Shown piece by piece: positions 42,456 through 51,697 of a stretch of DNA of 64,000 nt. The notes beneath the pieces are model-generated. The model was not told the origin of the DNA, made no database searches, and saw nothing but the letters and a program-made list of their open reading frames with translations. The DNA is from Halopseudomonas maritima (GTDB lineage: Bacteria; Pseudomonadota; Gammaproteobacteria; Pseudomonadales; Pseudomonadaceae). The position numbers and the translations under genes are program-made. The stretch spans positions 1,178,001 through 1,242,000 of the forward strand of contig NZ_CP079801.1 of assembly GCF_021545785.1 (NCBI RefSeq), in the 5' to 3' direction. The first letter of the stretch is position 1, and every line of letters starts with the position of its first letter.

Positions 42456-44750
42456 TCAGAAGCTCATGTCAGCGCTCAGCAGATAGGTGCGCGCAGCACC
42501 CGGGGTGTAGCGATAGCCACTCTTGTTGATGGCCGCAACGTATTCCTCGTCGGCCAGGTTATAGGCGTTGAGGCGCAGCGACAGGTTGTCCGACACTGGG
42601 TAGGACACAACCGCGTCAAACACCGTGTAGGAATCGGTGTGATCGGGCGTACCCACCGCGCCGTCGCGGCCGCGGGTCAGGCCGGCGGTATAGCGCGCAC
42701 CGCCACCCACAGTCAGGCCAGACGGAAAGCGGTAGGTGGTCCAGCTGGTGAAGGCATTGTCCGGCGTGTAGGTCAGGTCGCTGGAGCCGTTGGCGGTGAT
42801 TGCATTGCCTTCGGTCACTTCGGTATCCAGGTAGGTGTAACCGGCAGAGACCGACCAGTTGGGCGTAATGCTGCCAATCATCGACAACTCAACGCCCTGC
42901 ACGCGCTTCTCGCCATCCTGCGTCGGGTTACCCAGGTCATCTCGGCTCACTTCGTTGAGGACGTCGGTACGGAACACCGCCGCGTTCAGGGTCAGGGCAT
43001 CCGGCACCGCGTCCCACTTCACGCCAACCTCATAGGTGCGCGCTTCTTGCGGGTCCATGCTCGGGTTATTGGCGCTGGTGGCGGAGTCACTGAGCTGGAA
43101 GTTGAGACCGCCCGGCGGCTGCTGGGACAGCGCGTAGTTGATATACAGACTGGTCTGCGGCACCGGCTTGTACACCGCGCCCAACTTCCAGTTGATCAGG
43201 GTATCGCTGTCATCGGTGTCGATGGTGTTGACGATGCTGCCGGTCGGCAGCGCGCCACAGGGCACGGCGCGACGCCCGGTGCCGCCACAAATGGCGTCAT
43301 TGCTGTACTCGGTGGTATAGCGATCAGCCCGCAGGCCGCCGGACACCAGGAACTGCTCACCGAACTTCAGGGTATCGAACACATACAGCGAATAGGTATC
43401 GGTCGAGCCTTCACTGTTGGCGCCATTGCGCCCGTAGGTCAGATCCCCGGTGTCGTTCCAGTTCGGGTTGAACAGATTGGCATCCGGACGACTGCCGGAG
43501 GAGCTGACGCCGTATTTGGTCTGCTCTTCACGGGTCAACTCGACGCCAGTCAGCAGATTGTGCTCGATGCTGCCAGTGTGAAAGTCGACCCGCAAATTCA
43601 GCTGATCAGTGAAGATGGTGTTCTCGATGTCCTTGAAAGTCGGCAGGCTACGCGCCAGCACGTAACTCGACAGATCGTTGGCATCGGTATAGGTGATATT
43701 GGTGCCGGTGCTCATAAAGGCGGTCAGCAGGTAGTCTTGCTTGGTCTCGCCCCAGCGCAGCACGTTGGTCAGCTTCACCCGGTCGGAAAAGTCATGCTCC
43801 AGACGGAAGGTGGCCATCTTGGCCGTGACATCGTCGTGGTCCTGCTTGGTGCCGTAGAAGTTTTCGCTGTCGACCGGGTTGTCCACCAGGTTTTCCAACC
43901 CCGGCTGCGGGCTCCAGTGGTCAATGCCAACCGTTGGCACATAACCGTCCGGAATGTTGTCCTGCTTGACGTACAGCAGGTTGAGGTAGGCCCGCGTAGC
44001 GGTATCCAGCCCAAACCCGAAGGAAGCCGCGATGCCGTTGCGGCTGTTGTTGACGTGATCACGGCCGGCAACATCGCTGTCCTGCCACAGCAGGTTGAGG
44101 CGCACTGCACTGCCGGGCAGCGTATCCAGGGTCTGGTTCAAGTCGGCTGTGACGCGCTTCTGGCCGTCGGTGCCCATGGTAGCGCTGGCCAGGTTGGAGT
44201 CACGCAGATTGGCTTGTTTGGTGCTCAGGTTGATTGAGCCAGACGGCGAACTGCGGCCGCTATCGGTGCCGGCCGGGCCTTTCTCCACCTCAACCTGCTC
44301 GATATTGAACAGATCGCGCGAGATGGAGCCGATGTCACGCACACCATCCACAAAGATGCTGCCGGAGGTATCAAACCCTCGCATGTAAATAGAGTCGCCG
44401 GTGGTGGTGTTGCCGTTTTCACCCGCATAGAAAGTACCCACGCCCGCGCTGTTGCGCAGCGCCTCGGTCAGGGTAGTGGCGCCCTGCTCGGTAAACACCT
44501 GGTTGGTGATGACCTGGATGGTCTGCGGCGTATCCAGCAGCGGCTGGGTAAATTTGGGGGAGCTGACAGACTCCGCCCGGTAGGAGGACGCTTCGCCCTC
44601 GATTTGAATGGCATCGAGCTCCACAACCTCGGAAGCTTGCTGCGCGACGGCAGAACCGGACAACAACAGCAGCGAAGAGACCGCGGTGGCGACCGGTTGC
44701 TGCAGACGATGCTTTCTTGCGCGAATGAACGGCGACTTAGATTTGTGCAT
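42456..44750 (-). CDS. piuA: TonB-dependent catecholate siderophore receptor (PiuA/Fiu-like)
   Basis: A 764-residue outer-membrane receptor. A signal peptide ends at 'SAVAQQ', with a TonB-box-like region soon after ('EVVELDAIQIEG'). The plug (residues about 60-200) has 'LDTPQTIQVITNQVFTEQGATTLTEALRN' and 'YMRGFDTSGSIFVDGVRD', and the 22-strand barrel ends in a terminal Phe (SADMSF). It takes up ferric catecholates using TonB energy. piuC follows downstream and a Fur-like site lies upstream. Assignment as PiuA rather than another Fiu-type receptor rests on piuC proximity. Confidence 0.85.
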   Translation of the reverse strand: MHKSKSPFIRARKHRLQQPVATAVSSLLLLSGSAVAQQASEVVELDAIQIEGEASSYRAESVSSPKFTQPLLDTPQTIQVITNQVFTEQGATTLTEALRNSAGVGTFYAGENGNTTTGDSIYMRGFDTSGSIFVDGVRDIGSISRDLFNIEQVEVEKGPAGTDSGRSSPSGSINLSTKQANLRDSNLASATMGTDGQKRVTADLNQTLDTLPGSAVRLNLLWQDSDVAGRDHVNNSRNGIAASFGFGLDTATRAYLNLLYVKQDNIPDGYVPTVGIDHWSPQPGLENLVDNPVDSENFYGTKQDHDDVTAKMATFRLEHDFSDRVKLTNVLRWGETKQDYLLTAFMSTGTNITYTDANDLSSYVLARSLPTFKDIENTIFTDQLNLRVDFHTGSIEHNLLTGVELTREEQTKYGVSSSGSRPDANLFNPNWNDTGDLTYGRNGANSEGSTDTYSLYVFDTLKFGEQFLVSGGLRADRYTTEYSNDAICGGTGRRAVPCGALPTGSIVNTIDTDDSDTLINWKLGAVYKPVPQTSLYINYALSQQPPGGLNFQLSDSATSANNPSMDPQEARTYEVGVKWDAVPDALTLNAAVFRTDVLNEVSRDDLGNPTQDGEKRVQGVELSMIGSITPNWSVSAGYTYLDTEVTEGNAITANGSSDLTYTPDNAFTSWTTYRFPSGLTVGGGARYTAGLTRGRDGAVGTPDHTDSYTVFDAVVSYPVSDNLSLRLNAYNLADEEYVAAINKSGYRYTPGAARTYLLSADMSF

Positions 44751-44816
44751 TGCTTAGCTACCCTTTCCTCTAGCAGATTCAGGGGTCAGCACGCCCCTGA
44801 TTTATAATCAGCTGCG

Positions 44817-44842
44817 GATAATAATGAGATGGTTTCTCATCT
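44817..44842 (-). promoter_or_regulatory. Candidate Fur box upstream of the siderophore receptor
   Basis: GGATAATAATGAGATGG followed by TTTCTCATC contains the inverted core ATGAGA-TGGTT-TCTCAT and GATAAT-like hexamers typical of Fur sites. It lies about 70-90 bases upstream of the receptor ATG. Iron repression through Fur would be expected. Confidence 0.6.
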
Positions 44843-44984
44843 TCAAGGGTATTGTGAGCAAATGTTTCACCGATTTGCGGCACCGGTCACGCACAACCGT
44901 CGCGCTCGACAAGCCGAAAAAAGGGGTGATGAAGGCGCCTCGCCACCCCACATACTCCCATGCGCGGCGGCGAGCGCGGCCCGG

Positions 44985-46784
44985 TCAGGCCTGCTGACTC
45001 TGCGGCGTCACCCGCAGCACTTCTTCGATGGTTGTCAGCCCGGCGCCCACTTTCTGCGCGCCGGACAAACGCAGGCTGTGCATGCCTTCCTTGTAAGCCT
45101 GACGGCGCAGCTGGCCCAGGTCGGTGTCACCGTGAATCAGACCTTTGATGCCATCGCTCAGCGGCATCAGCTCGTACACCCCGGCGCGGCCACGGTAGCC
45201 GGTTTCCCGACACTCCAGGCAACCGGCAGCGTGCCGTGACTGGGTCGGCAGCGGCGCATTCCAGGGTTTGGTCAGCGCTGCCCAGGCCTCCTCATCGACC
45301 GGCGCCGGTGCACGGCAGTGCGGGCAAAGGGTACGCACCAGGCGTTGGGCCATGACACCGAGCACCGTCGCCTTGATCAGGTAAGGGGCCACACCCAGCT
45401 CGATCAGACGACTGATGGCGCTGGGCGCGTCATTGGTGTGCAGGGTGGAGAGCACCAGGTGGCCGGTCAGCGCGGCCTGAATCGCCATCTCGGCGGTTTC
45501 CAGGTCACGGATCTCGCCCACCATGATGATGTCCGGGTCTTGCCGCATCAGCGCGCGCACGCCGCTGGCAAAGCTCAGTTCAATATTGTGCTGCACCTGC
45601 ATCTGGTTGAAGCTGTCCTCGACCATCTCGATCGGGTCTTCGATGGTGCAGACATTCACCTCGGGCGTGGCCAGCTGCTTAAGCGTGGTGTAGAGCGTGG
45701 TGGTTTTGCCGGAGCCGGTTGGCCCGGTCACCAGCACGATGCCGTTGGGCTGACTGACCATCTGCTGCCAGCGGCGCTGATCTTCGGCAGAGAAACCCAG
45801 CTGATCGAAGGTGCGCAGCAGCACGTCGGGGTCGAAGATCCGCATCACCATCTTCTCGCCAAAGGCCGTGGGCAGCGTCGACAGACGCAATTCCACTTCG
45901 TTGCCCTTGGGCGTGCGGGTTTTGATGCGGCCGTCCTGCGGCTTGCGCTTTTCAGCCACGTTCATGCGACCCAGGCTTTTCAGCCGGCTAACCACCGCCA
46001 CGGTGACCTGCAGCGGGAACTGGTAAACGGTGTGCAACACACCATCAATGCGCAGCCGCACGCTGCCGCTCTCGCGGCGCGGCTCGATATGAATATCACT
46101 GGCGCGTTGCTCAAAGGCGTATTGAAACAACCAGTCGACGATATTGACCACGTGGGCGTCGTTGGCATCCGGCTCCAGGCTCATGCTGCCCAGATTCAGC
46201 AACTGCTCGAAGTTGCCAACACCACTGTTCCTCTGGTCGATTGCATTGGCGCCGGTGACCGAGCGGGCCAGGCGGTAGAACTCCACCGAATAGCGCTGCA
46301 GGTCTTCCGGGTTGGCGATCACCCGGCGGATATCGCGCTTGAGCACATGCTGCAGGTCCGCCTCCCAACCCTGTACAAAGGGCTGGGCACTGGCGATGGT
46401 GACCTCGCGATCAGTCACCTCCACCGCCAGAATGCGGTGGCGTTGGGCAAAGGCGAAGGACATCAGTGGCGTGACCGCCGAGACATTGATCTTTAGCGGA
46501 TCAATGCGGAAAAACGGCTGCCCACTCTCGCGGGCCAGCCAGCGGCTAAGGGTGTCCAGATCAAGCTTTTTGCCAGGTCGCGCCACATCTTCAACGTCCT
46601 GCGCGGCGATAAACTGCAGCGGATGCAGCTTAGCGGTGTCGCCCACGGCGGCCCGGCGCAAGCTGACCAGATGATCGGCGCTGTCTTGAGTCATGCGTTG
46701 CTGGGTCACCAGCATCTGCAGAAAGTCACCCAGTTCCAGCGGTCTGTCACTGCCAGGAATTGCCAGGTCGGCCAGTGTTTTCAT
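44985..46784 (-). CDS. GspE/PilB-family secretion ATPase, orphan
   Basis: A 599-residue ATPase of type II secretion and type IV pilus systems. N-terminal MshEN-like sequence leads to the ATPase core with Walker A GPTGSGKTTTLY (near residue 354), Asp box 'IEDPIE', Walker B 'LMRQDPDIIMVGEIRD' and the His box 'STLHTNDA'. A zinc tetracysteine (CPHC...CLEC) near the C-terminus is the GspE type. No pseudopilin, GspD or GspF genes are nearby. The same orphan gene stands next to CYTH-CHAD in pseudomonads, so it may serve a remote system. Confidence 0.88.
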   Translation of the reverse strand: MKTLADLAIPGSDRPLELGDFLQMLVTQQRMTQDSADHLVSLRRAAVGDTAKLHPLQFIAAQDVEDVARPGKKLDLDTLSRWLARESGQPFFRIDPLKINVSAVTPLMSFAFAQRHRILAVEVTDREVTIASAQPFVQGWEADLQHVLKRDIRRVIANPEDLQRYSVEFYRLARSVTGANAIDQRNSGVGNFEQLLNLGSMSLEPDANDAHVVNIVDWLFQYAFEQRASDIHIEPRRESGSVRLRIDGVLHTVYQFPLQVTVAVVSRLKSLGRMNVAEKRKPQDGRIKTRTPKGNEVELRLSTLPTAFGEKMVMRIFDPDVLLRTFDQLGFSAEDQRRWQQMVSQPNGIVLVTGPTGSGKTTTLYTTLKQLATPEVNVCTIEDPIEMVEDSFNQMQVQHNIELSFASGVRALMRQDPDIIMVGEIRDLETAEMAIQAALTGHLVLSTLHTNDAPSAISRLIELGVAPYLIKATVLGVMAQRLVRTLCPHCRAPAPVDEEAWAALTKPWNAPLPTQSRHAAGCLECRETGYRGRAGVYELMPLSDGIKGLIHGDTDLGQLRRQAYKEGMHSLRLSGAQKVGAGLTTIEEVLRVTPQSQQA

Positions 46785-46821
46785 GTGTCTCTCCCTTTAC
46801 TCAGATCGCACTCGGCACCAC

Positions 46822-48225
46822 TCAGCCGTTGAGTTCCCGCCAGCCGTTGAGTCTGCGCACCCGCACACCCTGCTTGCGCAACGCATCAAGCAACAGCTCT
46901 CGCTGCTCTTCAGCCACCTGCGGGTACTGCTCCAGCAGCGCCTGCAGCTTGTTCAACTCGCCAAACAGGCGATCAGGCTCGGGTACCTGCAAAAAGGCCC
47001 GAAAATGCCCCAGCAGCAGTTGCAGGCGCCCCAGGCGCGGCAACTGATCCAGCCATTCGCTGACCAGGTGCGCCGCATCGTTGTTGTGTGGCACCCTCAG
47101 CTCCTGAATTTCCTTGCCGCAGGCGGCCAGTAGCCAGCGCTCCAGCGGCAGGGCGGCAATCTTGCCGCCGCGCGGCGGACGGTTCTGCGTCCAGCGCTGC
47201 TCCAGCAACCACTGCGCCAGCTCAACAAAGAGCGTACCCCAGGCCGTATCCTCCAGCCGGGCATCAAACACCGCTTCGGCCTCACGGCGAGCGGCTTCGC
47301 CGTCGGCGTCGTCCGCCCAACCAGCCAACACCAACGGCTGAAACGCCGCCAGCAGCGCATCCAGCGGCGCAACAAAAGGGCTCGCCGCCGAGCGCGGCAG
47401 GGCCAGGTCAAACACGCCGAAACAGGCGCGCAACTGGGCCAGCGCAGCGGTCAGCTCACGAAACAGCTTCCACTGGCGGGTATGCCGGTACTGCTCGGCC
47501 AGACGCTGCACGCGCCCCAGCAGTTGACCGACCAGCTCGCCGATCACCTCATCGACCGGTGTGTCGGCCTGCCAGCGAGCCTGCTCCAGCCGCAGACTGA
47601 AACTGCCAGCATCAAACAGGCGGTAACCACGCTCGGCCTTGGAGATGTCACAGGGCATCAACGGCAAGTCGCGAGTCAGCTCCAGCGCCAGCTCCAGCAA
47701 TGCCACCGCCGGCCCCTGGCGAATCTCCAGCTCCAGCTCGCTGATCGGCTCCGCCGCGCTGTCCGTGCGAACCTCACCGCTATCAAGCGCCGCTTCCACT
47801 TCGACCAGTTCGCCTTCACGCTCCCAGCGCAACAGCGCGCGGGTGCGCTCAAAGTCAGTGGTAAACAGCGGTTGCAGCTGCTGCTTGTCCAGCTCGGCCA
47901 GACTGGCCGGCCAGCAGCTGTCGTCCAGCAGCGACGGGTCCAGCTGGTCGCTCTTGAGGTACCAGTCCCACTCGTTGCGCTCGGACAACCCGGCCACGCT
48001 CTGGCCACGGCTTTTCAGCGTCTGAATGAAAGTGTCGCCGTCACGACGCAGGCGCAACGCTACCCGCGCGGCGCTCAGGTCACGCGCGGCGGTGTCGAAA
48101 TACTGGTTAAACAGGGTGCTACGTTGCCACTCTCCCTGCCGGCGGGCATTCAGCAGCGGGTGCTGTTGCAGGGCGGCGAGCTTCTCGGCGCTGGCGCGCA
48201 ACTTGATTTCGGTTTCCTTGACCAT
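46822..48225 (-). CDS. CYTH-CHAD domain protein, probable inorganic triphosphatase
   Basis: A 467-residue protein. The CYTH signature ExExK appears at the start as VKETEIKLR, and the tunnel residues continue (ALRLRRDGD, ERGYRLFD). The C-terminal half, about residues 225-467, is a CHAD domain with histidines typical of polyphosphate binding. CYTH proteins such as E. coli YgiF hydrolyse inorganic triphosphate. The ATG at 48225 fits the family N-terminus. It neighbours the phosphate-related DUF47 and pitA genes divergently, which fits a polyphosphate or phosphate theme. Confidence 0.9.
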   Translation of the reverse strand: MVKETEIKLRASAEKLAALQQHPLLNARRQGEWQRSTLFNQYFDTAARDLSAARVALRLRRDGDTFIQTLKSRGQSVAGLSERNEWDWYLKSDQLDPSLLDDSCWPASLAELDKQQLQPLFTTDFERTRALLRWEREGELVEVEAALDSGEVRTDSAAEPISELELEIRQGPAVALLELALELTRDLPLMPCDISKAERGYRLFDAGSFSLRLEQARWQADTPVDEVIGELVGQLLGRVQRLAEQYRHTRQWKLFRELTAALAQLRACFGVFDLALPRSAASPFVAPLDALLAAFQPLVLAGWADDADGEAARREAEAVFDARLEDTAWGTLFVELAQWLLEQRWTQNRPPRGGKIAALPLERWLLAACGKEIQELRVPHNNDAAHLVSEWLDQLPRLGRLQLLLGHFRAFLQVPEPDRLFGELNKLQALLEQYPQVAEEQRELLLDALRKQGVRVRRLNGWRELNG

Positions 48226-48352
48226 GTGCGATTCTCTAACGGCACGGTGGCAGTCAACGCCAGCGCGCAAAAATGTTCATTTCTTTTCAATCTGATGACG
48301 GCTGCAAACTCAGCACCTATACTTTGCGACCTCAATTCCAGCGGGAGGCGTC

Positions 48353-49030
48353 ATGCCCAACAATCCGTTCCTCACCCTGTTCGGTCGTTCACCGATTGGC
48401 CCCATGCAGCAACATATCGCCAAGGCCCACGAGTGTGCGGCGCAGCTGCTGCCCTTTATTGAAGCACTGCAGGCCGAGGACTGGGCCGAAGCAGCGCGCT
48501 TGCAGCAGCACATCGCCCAGCTTGAACGCGATGCTGACAAGCTCAAGAAGGACGTGCGCGTGCACCTGCCCAAGAGCCTGTTTCTACCAGTGCCGCGCTC
48601 GGACCTGCTGGAGCTGCTCAGTGTACAGGACAAAGTGGCCAACCGCGCCAAGGATATCGCGGGCCTGATGCTGGGCCGCCGCATGGTCATTCCGGCGCCG
48701 CTGTTCCCCGCATTCAGAGCCTTTGTCTCACGCTCGATCGACGCCGCAGCCCAGGCGTTGACTGCCATGAACGAGCTGGACGAGCTGCTGGAAACCGGCT
48801 TTGCCGGTCGTGAAGTTACCCTGGTCGAGCGCCTGATCGAGGAGCTCGACCGCATTGAACACGATACCGACAACATGCAGATCAGCCTGCGCCAGGAGCT
48901 GTATCAACTGGAGAAAGGCCTGCCAGCGGTAGACGTCATGTTCATGTACCAGATCATCGAATGGATTGGCGACGTTGCCGACCGCGCCCAGCGCGTGGGT
49001 AACCGCCTGGAACTACTGATGGCCCGCTAG
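48353..49030 (+). CDS. DUF47 (TIGR00153) PhoU-like phosphate transport regulator
   Basis: A 225-residue cytoplasmic, all-helical protein. DUF47 proteins resemble PhoU and are encoded just before Pit phosphate transporters, which they modulate. The metal-binding E/DxxxD pattern is suggested by 'EELDRIEHDTDN' near residues 162-173. GGGAGG precedes the ATG. The pitA gene follows after 87 bases. The N-terminus 'NPFLTLFGRSPIGPMQQH' is typical. Confidence 0.9.
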   Translation: MPNNPFLTLFGRSPIGPMQQHIAKAHECAAQLLPFIEALQAEDWAEAARLQQHIAQLERDADKLKKDVRVHLPKSLFLPVPRSDLLELLSVQDKVANRAKDIAGLMLGRRMVIPAPLFPAFRAFVSRSIDAAAQALTAMNELDELLETGFAGREVTLVERLIEELDRIEHDTDNMQISLRQELYQLEKGLPAVDVMFMYQIIEWIGDVADRAQRVGNRLELLMAR

Positions 49031-49117
49031 GAAAGCGACCGACTGGCCACCAGCAAGCCCGCCGACGCTTGATTTCAGGTGTCGGCAGCCCATGCACCCG
49101 TTTAGAGAATGTGACAT

Positions 49118-50377
49118 ATGACCCTGATTGCGGAATACGGCACCATACTGCTGATTCTTGCCTGCCTGTTCGGTTTTTTCATGGCTTGGGGCGTCGGCGC
49201 AAATGACGTCGCCAACGCCATGGGCACCTCGGTAGGCTCCCGCGCACTGACCATCAAGCAGGCGATCATCGTCGCCATGGTGTTCGAGTTTCTCGGCGCC
49301 TACCTTGCTGGCGGCTCGGTCACCCAGACCATCCGCAGCGGTATTGTCGACGCCGAAGCCATCAGCCCGGATCAGATGGTATTCGGCATGATGGCCGCGC
49401 TCCTGGCGGCCGGCACCTGGCTGCTGGTGGCCTCCATCAAGGGCTGGCCGGTGTCTACCACGCACTCGATCATTGGCGCCGTTATTGGCTTCGGCGCGGT
49501 TGGCGTGTCGATGGATGCGGTGCACTGGGACGGCGTCATTCCGATCGCCGCCAGCTGGGTGATTTCACCGCTGCTCTCCGGCATCGTCGCCTTCATGATC
49601 TTTATCAGCGTGCACAAGCTGATCCTTGATACCGACGATCCCTTCGCCAACGCCAAGCGTTACGTACCCTTCTACATGTTCCTGGTCGGGTTTGTCGTCA
49701 CCATCCTGACGCTGACTAAGGGCCTCAAGCACATCGGTCTGGAACTCACCGGCCTGGAAAGCCTGGGCCTGGCCCTGCTCGCCGGGGTCGCTGTCTCCTC
49801 TCTGGGCGTGGGTCTGCTGAGCCGCATCAAGGCTGACCCCGAGGCTGACCGCACCTTCCACTTCGCCAGCGTAGAAAAGGTGTTTGCGGTACTGATGATC
49901 TTCACCGCCTGCGCCATGGCCTTCGCCCACGGCTCCAACGATGTAGCCAACGCGGTCGGGCCGCTGGCGGCAATTGTCGGCGTACTGCAAAGCGGTGGTG
50001 ATATCGCCGCCAAGTCAGTCGTGCCGGGCTGGGTGCTGCTGCTGGGGGCGGTCGGTATCGTGGTTGGTCTGGCCACCTACGGTTACCGGGTTATCGCCAC
50101 CATCGGCAAGCACATCACCGAGCTGACCCCGAGCCGCGGCTTTGCCGCCGAGCTGGCAACCGCCACCACCGTCGTCGGTGCCTCCAGCATCGGCCTGCCC
50201 ATCTCCACCACCCACACCCTGGTGGGCGCCGTGCTAGGCGTGGGCCTGGCCCGCGGTATCGGTGCGCTGAACCTGCGCGTGGTGGGCACCATCTTTACCT
50301 CTTGGGTGGTCACCCTGCCGGCTGGCGCCTTCCTGGCCATCATTTACTTCTTTATCCTCACCAGCATTTTCGGCTGA
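49118..50377 (+). CDS. pitA: Inorganic phosphate transporter Pit
   Basis: A 419-residue inner-membrane transporter with about ten helices in two repeats. Each repeat carries the PD001131-like motif: 'GANDVANAMGTSVGS' (residues 25-39) and 'GSNDVANAVGPLAA' (near 272). 'STTHS' and 'STTHTLVGAV' close each half. It imports metal-phosphate complexes by proton symport, with low affinity. DUF47 immediately upstream is its regulator partner. The ribosome site before ATG is weak. Confidence 0.93.
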   Translation: MTLIAEYGTILLILACLFGFFMAWGVGANDVANAMGTSVGSRALTIKQAIIVAMVFEFLGAYLAGGSVTQTIRSGIVDAEAISPDQMVFGMMAALLAAGTWLLVASIKGWPVSTTHSIIGAVIGFGAVGVSMDAVHWDGVIPIAASWVISPLLSGIVAFMIFISVHKLILDTDDPFANAKRYVPFYMFLVGFVVTILTLTKGLKHIGLELTGLESLGLALLAGVAVSSLGVGLLSRIKADPEADRTFHFASVEKVFAVLMIFTACAMAFAHGSNDVANAVGPLAAIVGVLQSGGDIAAKSVVPGWVLLLGAVGIVVGLATYGYRVIATIGKHITELTPSRGFAAELATATTVVGASSIGLPISTTHTLVGAVLGVGLARGIGALNLRVVGTIFTSWVVTLPAGAFLAIIYFFILTSIFG

Positions 50378-50417
50378 CGTCATCGCGCCCGGCGCGTAAG
50401 CTCAGAGGACATCAATC

Positions 50418-50443
50418 GATTGCCCGCCTGCTGGCGGGCAATC
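50418..50443 (+). terminator. 11-bp hairpin between pitA and argE
   Basis: GATTGCCCGCC and GGCGGGCAATC pair perfectly around TGCT, 40 bases after the pitA stop and 18 before the argE start. Without a T-run it is a weak terminator at best. Confidence 0.5.
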
Positions 50444-50461
50444 CCGGTCCACGGAGTTGTC

Positions 50462-51625
50462 ATGGCCCTGCCACCGCTCAAGGCGCAATTCGACGCGCTG
50501 CTCAAACTGCCTTCCATCAGCTGTACCCAACCGGCGCTGGACCAGTCCAATCTGGCGGTCGTGGAGCAGCTCGCGAGCTGGTTTGAGACACTGGGATTCA
50601 GTTGCCGCATTCAGCCGATTCCCGGCCAGCCCGGCAAGGCCAATCTGATTGCCGCGCTGGGTAGCGGGCCCGGCGGCCTGGTACTGGCCGGCCACACCGA
50701 TACCGTGCCCTGTAACCCGGAGCGCTGGCAGAGCGACCCGTTCGCCCTGACCGAGAAAAACAACCGCTGGTACGGTCTGGGCAGCTGCGACATGAAAGGC
50801 TTCTTCCCGCTGATCATCGAGGCGGTCAAGGCCTATGCCGATCAGCCGTTCAAACAACCGCTGATCATCCTCGCAACCGCCGACGAAGAATGCTCCATGA
50901 GCGGTGCCCGTGCGCTGGTCGAGGCGGACCTGCTGGGCGCGCGCCACGCGGTCATCGGCGAACCGACCGGCATGCGGCCGATCCGCCTGCACAAGGGCAT
51001 TTTGATGGAGCGCATCGATATCCTCGGGCAGGCCGGCCACTCCTCCGATCCGAGCCTGGGCCACAGCGCCATGGAGGCCATGCACGCGGTGATCGGCAAC
51101 CTGTTGCAGCTGCGCGGCGACTGGCAGAAACGCTGGAACAATCCGCTGTTCGGCGTGCCCACGCCAACGCTGAACCTGGGCTGTATCCACGGCGGCGACA
51201 ACCCCAACCGCATTTGCGCCAAATGCGCCTTGGAGTTTGATATCCGCCCACTGCCCGGCATGGACAGCGATGACCTGCGCGCGGCCATTCGTGAGCGCCT
51301 GGTGCCGATTGCTGCCGAGCATCAGGTGCAAATCGACTATCAACCGCTCTTCCCGGGTGTGCCGGCCTTTGAAACAGCGGACAACGCACCTATCGTGCAG
51401 GCCTGTGAAACCCTGACCGGCTACCGAGCCGAGGCCGTCGCCTTTGCCACCGAAGGCCCATACCTGAATCAGCTCGGCGCGCAGACCCTGATTCTTGGCC
51501 CTGGCGACATCGCCCAGGCGCATCAGCCGGACGAGTTTCTCGCCATGGACCGCCTGCAGCCTACGATAGACGTGCTGCAAGGGCTGATCCGCCGATTCTG
51601 CCTGCAACATAGCAGCACTGATTGA
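50462..51625 (+). CDS. argE: Acetylornithine deacetylase
   Basis: A 387-residue dinuclear-metal M20 hydrolase that removes acetate from N-acetylornithine in arginine synthesis. Metal and catalytic residues are visible: GHTDTVPC (near residue 76), 'GLGSCDMKGF', 'TADEECSM' and 'GEPTGM'. The ATG at 50462 has GGAG upstream. The frame is open to 50420 without support. Adjacent argA catalyses the first step of the same pathway. Confidence 0.93.
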   Translation: MALPPLKAQFDALLKLPSISCTQPALDQSNLAVVEQLASWFETLGFSCRIQPIPGQPGKANLIAALGSGPGGLVLAGHTDTVPCNPERWQSDPFALTEKNNRWYGLGSCDMKGFFPLIIEAVKAYADQPFKQPLIILATADEECSMSGARALVEADLLGARHAVIGEPTGMRPIRLHKGILMERIDILGQAGHSSDPSLGHSAMEAMHAVIGNLLQLRGDWQKRWNNPLFGVPTPTLNLGCIHGGDNPNRICAKCALEFDIRPLPGMDSDDLRAAIRERLVPIAAEHQVQIDYQPLFPGVPAFETADNAPIVQACETLTGYRAEAVAFATEGPYLNQLGAQTLILGPGDIAQAHQPDEFLAMDRLQPTIDVLQGLIRRFCLQHSSTD

Positions 51626-51635
51626 TTCCACCACA

Positions 51636-51651
51636 CGGCGGCTTGCCGCCG
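51636..51651 (+). terminator. GC hairpin between argE and argA
   Basis: CGGCGGC and GCCGCCG pair around TT shortly after the argE stop. It lacks a T-run and may only attenuate. Confidence 0.4.
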
Positions 51652-51697
51652 GCGCCGCAAACACCGTTAAATAGCTCTTTTGCCTGGAACACCGCGC

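Noticed and set aside
42639..44237. A 532-codon plus-strand frame opposite the TonB receptor
   Set aside because: Shadow of the receptor gene; low-complexity composition and no recognisable motif.
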